Shown here piece after piece: positions 39,501 through 49,700 of a DNA stretch of 62,000 bases; the first letter of the stretch is position 1; each line of letters begins with the position of its first letter. A program made the position numbers and the translations under genes. Source of the DNA: Branchiostoma floridae (Eukaryota; Chordata; Leptocardii; Amphioxiformes; Branchiostomatidae); the NCBI RefSeq assembly GCF_000003815.2, contig NC_049981.1, positions 30,948,309-31,010,308 on the forward strand, written 5' to 3'. Under the pieces are notes generated by a model. That model was not told the origin of the DNA, searched no databases, and saw nothing but the letters and a program-made list of their open reading frames with translations.

Positions 39501-40668
39501 GGACCCCCATTTTATGTCCCTCCCGAGAGACGAATTTGTGACTTCTTGGTACAGAAAAAATGGTTTAATCAACCTTAAGGGTTAATAATTTGCCTATTGC
39601 AGGGCTCGAAATACTGGGTGCATGTGCACCCAGGTGCACCCAAAATTGGAGCTGTGCACCCAATTATTTTTTGTGGGTGCACAGGGTGCACCTAAATATT
39701 TTCTTAGGTTTATGTATGTAAAGATATTAAAGCATACTAGTATACATCATATTCTTGACATCTAAATATTAGAAAGATAATAAAAATGCCTGTCATGGTA
39801 CCTGTTTAAGAACTTGATAGCTTGTAACTAAGTTTTATTATTAAGTTATTACTTAAATTTAAGTGGTGCACCTAAAAAATTTTTGGTGCACCCAATGTTT
39901 TAAGCTGGGTGCACCAGTACACCTAATCCCAAAAATGAAATTCAAGCCCTGTATTGCCATCGAACAAGCGCTCTAGAACCCATTCTTTAATTTGCTCATT
40001 AACTGACGTCACCACCAATGGTTTGAATGTGCATGCGCAGTTATCCATACGGGTAGCAGAAGTGAACATAGAACATACTACCCAGATGGTACCCAGGCTA
40101 CCTGGTGAGTGGACTTATTCAAGCCGAGCTTTGGCATCATGGATGACACTGACATTGTTAAAAGTTGAAATCTACCATCGATATAAGTGTGCAATAATTG
40201 CTTTTTTTCTAAATCAACCCATGCTTCTGACATTGTATAACCAATAGGAACGGAAGCTAGTGATTGGTTAACACAGACTGTTGTGTTAAGGCTTAAAGTA
40301 CACTCATCTTGAGACAGGTGTAATTAAGCCGGCTCACCTTCCCAGGTGATGCCAGGTGAGGCATGCAGCAGTACTTCCCGATCAGCTGGGTCAGCACTGC
40401 ATGTTTGCTGTAGCTGCATGGGAGACAACAGGAAAAACAACACATCGGTCAGCTGTTTTATTTCTTCCTATATGTTCCTACATTTTCACCATTACCATCA
40501 TCAACTCTGGACACTAATAATTGCTAAGCTGTAACATTAAGTTTTATGTATGTTGTATTGTATATTTATGAGTATTGTAGTCTACATTGCCGTTTAGTTC
40601 CTTTGTGTAGAGTCACAGTCTGTATACACTAACTGACAGTTAGTAGTAGTAGTAGAAGTAGTAGCAGC

Positions 40669-40710
<42 letters not shown>

Positions 40711-43700
40711 TGACTAGGTAATATGTTCCGACATTTTCACCATCACAAAGAAGTGAGAACAAGTCTATTTATCTTTTATTACCTAAGTAAGGTTCTACCT
40801 GGACATTTAACTTACATCAATGCACAATTTACTTCTTCTGTAAACCTGAGCAAGGAGCTAAGGGGTCCAAACATACATCACTTCTTCCTTACATCACAAG
40901 CTCTCTGCCACAAAAAAAATCAAGACCATAGCATGTCCATGTCAAGAGATACAAAAAAGGATGTTCTGCTGCAGTACCAAGGTCACATACTATGGGGCCT
41001 AAAATCAAATCATCTTCCTAACACCTACCAATATACAAAATATTATTTTGATCAAACAAGAAGTTTGTGAGTTATGCTGACTACAGACACACAGTCACAT
41101 AGACACACCCAAAATTGTATCTCCATTTACGTTGATGAAGGTTAGACATCTAGGTAATAAGATATACCAAAAACCAAAAAGCAGTTACTCAAGCAACTTG
41201 ATATAATTTGGAAACGGTGTGACACTAAAGTGATCTAGAAGACCTGAATTTTCCAGATCACTTCAGTGTCACTGATGAAAACTAGTGGGTGCTAGTTGAA
41301 ACGTCTGACCGTTTCCAAATCATATCCAGTTGCTTGAGTAACTACTTCTTTGCATATATCTCCATTTTGCATGGAGATAACTACCTACTTGTAAGCCATG
41401 GATCCATTGATGTTGATGGGGAGGTCTGGCAGCTGAGAGCTGCACCACTGCAGTAACAGTCTCTTCCCTACCCTCACTGTGCGCTGGAACGGGTTACAGT
41501 CTGGGAACACAAAATAGGTTTCAACTCGCACAAATACAATTGGTTAAAAAGACAGTGCAGGCATCCTTCCATCTTCACAGATGATGGAAGCGCTCTGCAT
41601 GTAGTTATGGCAGTTGACAGCATCTTTTGTGGCTTTCTAGGCTGATCCTGACTTGACAATCGCAGATTGGCTACAGGTAACACAGGTTGCTATGATTATG
41701 GTCTGTACGCAATTCCTTAGAAAATGGCGAGTGATTGAGACAAAGCATACAAACATTTCTCAATTGGAACACAATTTTTGCCAGCACTTTAATGATAGTG
41801 TGATATAGACATAATAGAAATTGGGTTTCTTCAAACACAACCATCACATGCAAACATTTTAACTACAAAATTACTGTACCTTCATGCCACGTAATAGTTT
41901 TGAAATTGATAAGATATGGCAAATTTTACATTGCCAGATTTTACCAACAAATCCATAGAAAATATTGTTCATTCCATGTAATATTGTGTTGAGAAGCATC
42001 AGAATTCTACCTTTGCTGTGCACTGTATAGTGTAGAATCAAGGCCCACACCACGTCAAGTAGGGACTTGAGTTCACCACACACAACGCCTGCAGGAAGAT
42101 AATGGAGAAACAGACAACATTATCTTGAAGGTCTATATCTGCATTACAGAATGTATAAAACTCATTGGAAAAGTGCAGTGACGGGTGGTTATAGTATGTT
42201 GTACATATTACATTAATGTAAGTACATTCAAGCGTGTGTATCAGTGACCATCCAAGGGATTTGAAGAAAATGATCATACTCTCTCTTCCCTTTCTTTTAA
42301 GTTTTTCTACTATTCTGATAATACTTGGCTCTAAGGGAAAACAGTCAGAGGGATGACCTGAAACTAGTACAGGTTTGACTATACCAAAGTAAGGTTGATC
42401 AGACAGAGTTTAGTTAGACATCCCAGATATCTCAAAAACATAGACTGATGCTGTCTGTCTGAGTACAGGATTGCATCTTTTAAAGACTGTCTTGCATGTT
42501 ACTTTTTGATGTATCTGTAAATATCAACTCAATGCAGCACTGTACTTTGTGTACGAGCCACCATGCTGATTCTGATAAAGTCTGAAGTTTGAGGCTTACC
42601 CCTGGCAGTGACGCTGAGCTTGATGCCGTGCTGCCTGAGATGACTCAGCACTTTCTCCACATTCTCCAGGCTGGCTGTAGGGCTGCTGATCTACAATGGC
42701 ACAAATAATGTACAAAACATTATTTACTTTGAACACAGTCTTCTTCGTTTACACATTCAACCTTCCTTTAATTCTTCAGTTACATTTTGACAATCATCTG
42801 TCACCTTCATCAGTACAAAATGAAACAAAATACTATCGGTGCTAAATGAACAATCCAAAAAATAACCTATTGCATTGTGACATAGTTACTTGACATTGGA
42901 ATGTTCTCGAACGTGATACGCTAAGCATCCTTGCCGCTACGTCACAAAGCAGCAATGATGCGGTCCCAAACATGGCTGAGTCTAAATTTCTGGTTGTGCA
43001 CTGCGCTCCCTGGGTTTAAAATCAAGTTGCTGCAAGTAGATTGTGGTTGCATTTGCAAGTGTGCAAGTGGGTATTTTGAGCACTGTTATGCTCGATGTTG
43101 TCATGGTTACCTGGCACTTTAAAGCCAAATTTTTGATGTTGTCATGGTTACCTGGCTGGTTGGGGTGAGGTTGGAGCCGGTCAGAATGTCCACCAGGCAA
43201 CACAGCAGGGCGCCATTCTGCAGCTCTGTTAGGTCCTCAATCAGGTACCCGCCCTCACACAGCACGCTATTGGCCCAGCCCTGGTACACCTGCCAATCAG
43301 AGAGCAGAAAGCAATGTTACACACCAATCAGGAGAAGCCTTACATAGAAACAAACTGGAGAGCAACACTGAAATACAGTACTTTTCTCATTCCTAAGACT
43401 TAAGAGTTTACTTTTTTAAGTTTGATCATGTGCCTTCCCAACACGGCACGCTATTGGACCAGCCCTGGTACACCTGCCAATCAGGGAGCAGAAAGCAATG
43501 TTACACACCAATCAGGAGAAGCCTTAAATAGAAATAAACTGGACAGCAACACTGTAATAAAGTATGATGGTTGCCATAATACCCTTACATAGAGGATGCT
43601 GTTACCGTAGTGACAGATGGTTGCCATGGTACGCTTACCAGGAGGATGTTGTTACCATAGTGACAGATGGTTGCCATTGTATCCTTACCTGGAGGATGGA

Positions 43701-46700
43701 GCTGAAGGATGATGTTGCCATGGTAACTGCTGCTCACTATATCACCTTGGCAACATCTTGGTCTCTGCAGCTGCTGAGGATCACCTGTAGGAGCGACACG
43801 AAAAGGTGAGATCATAAGATGGCATCAAAAATGTCTTTGAGAGCACTTCAAAAACCACTAACTTCCAAATTTGTGTGACACTTCGAGAAGGTTTAGCTGT
43901 GACTTCCAAATTCCTATGTATTAAACTTACACACACAATTCTAAGAACTGATATGTGACCTTGATATAGGTAGCGAGGTGATCTTGTGGTCGGTGACTTA
44001 GTAAGAATCTAATCCCAATAGAATTGGTTCAAATCCCAAGCTATTTCTCATTTGACTCAGGTGGAAAGGTGGAAGTCCCGTTGAGGTTTGAGGAGGGCCA
44101 CACCGGCAGCGATTCCCTCTACCATTATCGAAGAGAGAAAGGGTCCATCTTGATGTGAGCTTGTGGATCAAACGTTACAGTTCCTTGGTCGATATAGCTT
44201 ACCAGTGAGAGATTACCAGTGTGTGAAAGAATTTGTAAATATTGTACATCTAAAGCAGTGGGAGACGAGACACATTTCATTTCCAAATGTTCATTCAATG
44301 AAACCGAAAGAATCACTCTGTTTAGAGAAGTCACAAAGTATTATCCCAACTTCCCCACATTGACAGACGAACAGAAAGCTACTTTTCTCTTGAAATCGCA
44401 GAACCCACAAATTTTAGAAAATGTGGGGCTTTTCGTCTCCCTCTGCTTCCAAAAAAGAAGTCAAACCCAACCTGTTTAGAAATAGCCAACACTAGTATTA
44501 GATTAGAATATTGTTTATGACTGTCCATTGTCACTATGTGTATACCATGTACTTGCAATTAGCCCTCGGGCACGAACTTGCAAATAAACTTTAACAAATA
44601 GCGTCAGACTCAGAAGGATGACGGCTGAGACAATCGTTACAGTTCCTTCTTATGGGGCTTGTACCTTTTGTACAAAACTGGCGCGTTAAGCCTGAAGGCG
44701 GTTTATCGGTTACGCTAAGCCAACAACCCGCATGTTCAAGCAGGCATGAAGAAGACACAGCGGTCACAAGGAACGCTCCAGGTCACAGACCCACTTTCTC
44801 CGGCCTCTCTTTGTACCTGAGGTCTCGGCTTTCTATCAAATATTTACACCAAACTCTCTACTATAAACATGCTCAATTCTCACGCTGGTGAAAGGGATAA
44901 ATATATAGTGGTAAAGAAATCAGCCTAAGGAAAAATCTCCACTTTAAATTTTTGCTCGAGATAACTACATAATTTCCTGATTATATCTTGCTTGTAGCAA
45001 CCCACCCAACATCCGGCAGGCCTCCTACAGGCCAGTTTCAGCCATGAACAGCAGAGTTTGTGTCATACAGACTAACTTCATACAATTGTGGTGGTATTGA
45101 GCTCTCTCTGGATGTCAAAAATTGTTCAAGTCATTAATTTAAGAGTCATGATAACAGTTACCACAAACATACAGAATCTTCATTTGTCAACTCTAGCTAT
45201 AGCATGGGTCAATTCAGCTTAAGGTTTCCATGGCAATTCCTTTTCTATGTTGGAATGAAACATATTGCATTGTTGGAGCCCACCACAACAGTCTATGATG
45301 ACAGTCTATACACAACATCTACGGATCTCCATTATTTGTTCAGAAGTAGCTATGTGTGCTCCCGACAAGTATCTGTGGAGCACCACTTTACCTGTTATTA
45401 CTACCACACAGTACTGCTATCATATTACAGCCTAATCACCAATTAACAAAATAATCAGACCCTCCATAACTCAGTCTATTCCACTCAAGATGAATAGAAT
45501 AAAGGTGAACAAACCTGAAGCATCTAGCATTTGTAATTCTGTCCTGGGCCTGAAGTCAGTATTCCCTCTTCTGATTCTTTTGGTCCTACATGTATATAGT
45601 ATATGAGGGTCTGCATGCTCCTTTCCGTAAGGCGTAGGCAGCCTATTTTTATTTCCCGTAACTCGTATGGAAAACCATCTCATCTATGTAATTCGTAGCA
45701 AGGCGACCAAATTTAGTGTAATTACCTTCCTTGATTTAGCGTAATACACAGGGGGTTCTTCTGAATTCAACGTAATTGGTTGTCCGGATCCCCCATGCAG
45801 ACCCTCCTATATGGATCACTAGTAAAGGTGAACCCAAATGGCAGTGTTTTCCGTGTTCAGAATTGACGCAGCTTGATATCTGGCCTTCTTTGGCTTTTCC
45901 CTTTTTAAAGAAACAAGTTACGCTTGCAGCATACTCAAGCCAAACAAGGCGGCATTGGCTATCAGGCTAGAATAGAAGTTCCCAGGAATATAGTACACAA
46001 GGAGCAAACAAACAAACCCAGTTATCCACACTGCAGGCACAGGGCGGAATCTTTGAGACTTAAACCATACTTACCCAAAGCAGACAGTGACTTACAATCC
46101 ACCTCAGAAGATTGGGAGATGTCAATCACTGAGCACTAAGTCTTCATTAGCACCTTTCAGTTGTAATACATGCATCAGACCAAAACCGACAACAAAAACA
46201 AAGATCCACATATGGTTGGGCAGTCTTGTCTGCCATACAATATACAGTTACAGCAGGAGAGAAAGTACTGAATGGCATACCATCTACCTCAGAAGACTTT
46301 CAGATAGTAAACACTAAGCACTTTTACCTCTGTCTGAGCTTTCACTGCTTCAGTACAACTAGAAACACATGCACCAGTCCAGGCACACAACAACATCCAC
46401 TCTGACAGACACAAGCTGACCGACCTTGCAACTGACCTGTCCCCCTTCCCAGGCGCCTGCTCTGCCAACCTTATCTGTTACCAAGGCAACTGTCACCACG
46501 ACAACAGTCAGGGACGATTCCCGCCTACATGAAACATTACCGTGTTGATCCCTTTTTCACATCACTGGGTTCAGGAATTTTCTGTGGCCATTATTGAAAT
46601 GGAGCAGGTCCCATGGAGGCCATCTCAAAATAATTTCCTTGTTTCTAGGTCTCCATCTGACAAAAGTGTAGGAAAAAGAGAAGAAGAAAACAGAGGGATG

Positions 46701-49700
46701 GAAAGAAAACTTGAATCTGACTTGCTCGTTTCAATAGAACGTGGTACAAACATTCTTGTAGACTTTCCCTTCATACTGTTCTTGCTATAGTTTAATAGTT
46801 TTATCTTAAAAAAATCAGCCTCACAGTATGTACAAAACCAGCTGAATAACACTGATTTATACAATTGTTGTATGGCAAATACAAGAAAAAATTTAACATT
46901 TTCATGTGATAGTTTAATAGTTTTATTAAAAAAATCAGCCTCACAGTGTGCACAAAACCAGCTGAATAACACTGATTTATACAATTGTTGTATGGCAAAT
47001 ACAAGAAAAAAATTAACAATTGCAATACATGATGAAGAGACACAAACAAAGTTGGTCTTCTTCCAGTTCAGCTGTATCTTTTTAAATCTGAGGACCGACA
47101 TGTTAAATTGGTGTGGCCTAATGGTATAATTGTGGCCCATTAGCCACTTGTATATTAAGGAAGAAACTGTCCAGACAGTGCATGGCATATAAAATAACAA
47201 TCTGATAGGCATTCCAAGAAGTACATAATGTCAAGATTTAAAGAGTCATGACTACAGGTTTGTGTTATAACCTAGAATAGAGTTGCGGGACACTTCCCTC
47301 TGACTCTGAGAAAAATACATATCTTGAGTCGTTGTTCGTCTTCTACAACAAGAAGGACCACTTAAACAATCTTCTAGAGTGGGATTTCTGTTCAAGTGGG
47401 TCACTTGAAAACTGCAGTCTTAATTATTGTCACATTTCCTTCATTTGCTTCAAATCCCAGGAGAGACATTATTTTCCTGAGGGCTCTAGCTCCAACAGGT
47501 GTGTAAATCTTACAGGTGTGTTAAGTTTCCAGTACAGCGACATGCCAACCAGATATAACATTCAAGCCAACATGCACCTGGAAACTTTACACTATATCTG
47601 TCTTTCAACACCAGGGCTCGAAATACCACCTGCATATGCAGGTCAGTGTAGGTAAAATTGGAGCTGTGCAGGTATTTCTGGTGTCTACCTGCACCAAACC
47701 TGAACTGGTTCATGTACTAGTACTGGGTTTTATACATAAATGTCCTATGATGTAGGTGTATATGGATTGTTATTAGCTGCATTGACGGTTACTACCTATT
47801 AAGTATAAAAGAAAAAATAGCAATGGTTCCTGAACAATTTTAGTATGAACCATACTTCCTAAATTCAGAGTTGTGCAGGTAAAATTTGTCTGATGCAGGT
47901 AATTTCCAATGTTACCTGCAAAAAAGTATTTCGAGCCCTGAACACAGTAGGGGGTCCTATACACCGAAAAATGAAGTGACTCTACATGACAGCAAACGTA
48001 ATTACCACACTTGTCAGACAAGAGGCAGAAGGCCTCAGATGTCAGGTCAGTTAGACTGACAGGTCCTTTCTCTGCCCTACTTTGAAATGGAGCTTCCGCA
48101 AATACGTCAGGCCCTTGAAAAGTACACAGAGTCTACTCAAACTGGTTTGAGTCGTAAGTGACCCTGACAGCTGTATATGTAGTCTCTACCAGACTGACTA
48201 TGCTGGCCATCATAGGTAGAATAATTTCCTAGGGAAGTTTTGCTACCAGACAAGTCGGTTGGCCACGCAGAAGGGGAAACATGTAGCTAAGCAGGGACTG
48301 ACTCCCCTGGCCAATTTCTCAATTTTTTTCTGAATTCTATGATCCCCCCACCCCTGTAGGAAGGCCTGGTGGAGGCTATAGCATATGCATCACAGGAGAT
48401 CTGCTGGTGTCAGGCTAACAAAATACAGCTAAGCAAACCATCACAAGCTGCAAGGAAGATAGTCTTGCTATGTGGAACAGGTTTCTATGGCAACAGGTGT
48501 GATTGACAGGTGGAATACTGTGTAAGGTTAAAGGTTATCTGGATCTGCCCCCAGGGCTACTGTGAATGCACACACAAAACAAAAAGTTGCCTATGCCTTC
48601 TTAATACGACAGCTGAAGTTGTGGGTATATATTCATTGATTTTTACAGGAATACATTACACATAGAATTTTGCTTTGAAGTTTAGTGCAGCTCAGTTGCA
48701 AAAGTTACATCCAAAATGAAATACCAGTAGACCTCTACTAAATGCACAAAATGAAGATATGGATCTTGTCGGTTAGGTATCAAGTTACATGTACATGCAC
48801 AACTGTCAAAACAAGCGTTTAACTATTGTAAAACAAATTAATACATGTCCTATTGCTTGAAATTTATTTTTTCTCTTTCATGTATCATTTTCAAAATACC
48901 TCAAATATGTAGAAAAGCAATGTCTGATATTTATCTTGGAGAAATTTTCTTCAGTTTCAATGACATGTAGATTGTACTGTTTTCTTACTAACGAGCACTC
49001 AAAATACCACCTGCATATGCATGTTAGTGTAGGTAAAATTGGAGCTGTGCAGATATTTCTGGTGTCTACCTGACCTGCACCTAACCTGCACTGGTCCATG
49101 TACTGGGTTTTATAAATGAATGTCCTATGATGTAGATGTGTATGGATTGTTATCACTGATCAGCTGCATTGATAAAGTATGATATGAAAGAAAACAATAG
49201 CAATGCATGGTTCCTGAACAATTTTAGTATGATTCATAATTCTTAAGTTCAGAGTGGTGTAGGTAAAATTTGTCTGGTGCATGTAATATTCAATCAATGT
49301 TACCTGCACCAGTGCAGGTATGCAGAAAAAAGTATTTCGAGCCCTGCTAACCATAACAAAATTCTTCGAAATGCTGCCACTATGGCAGGGTTCTAGTGGC
49401 AGTAAGGGCAGGACAACCACTACATTTACATGTTCATGTATTCAGCAAGGTGTATTGAACACAGGTGTCCCAATACAGGTGTGCTAGTACAGGTGTGCTA
49501 GTAATGTTACAGGTGTATTCAGTGCAGGTGTGAAACCATGTACTAAAGCCACATGTGGGGCCAAATATAAGACTACTAGTACATACGCCTTGTATTTGTA
49601 AAACACAGGTGTACCCAATACAGGTGTACCCAATAAAGGTGTGCTAGTACAGGTGTGCTAGTTATGTTACAGGTGTATTCAGGCAGGTGTGAAACCTCAC

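Noticed and set aside
43967-44040. Functional tRNA gene
   Set aside because: A- and B-box-like sequences are present but there is no clean cloverleaf; a SINE head is more likely.
46625-47212. 195-codon minus-strand frame
   Set aside because: It spans a 120-bp direct duplication; the repeated peptide is a by-product.
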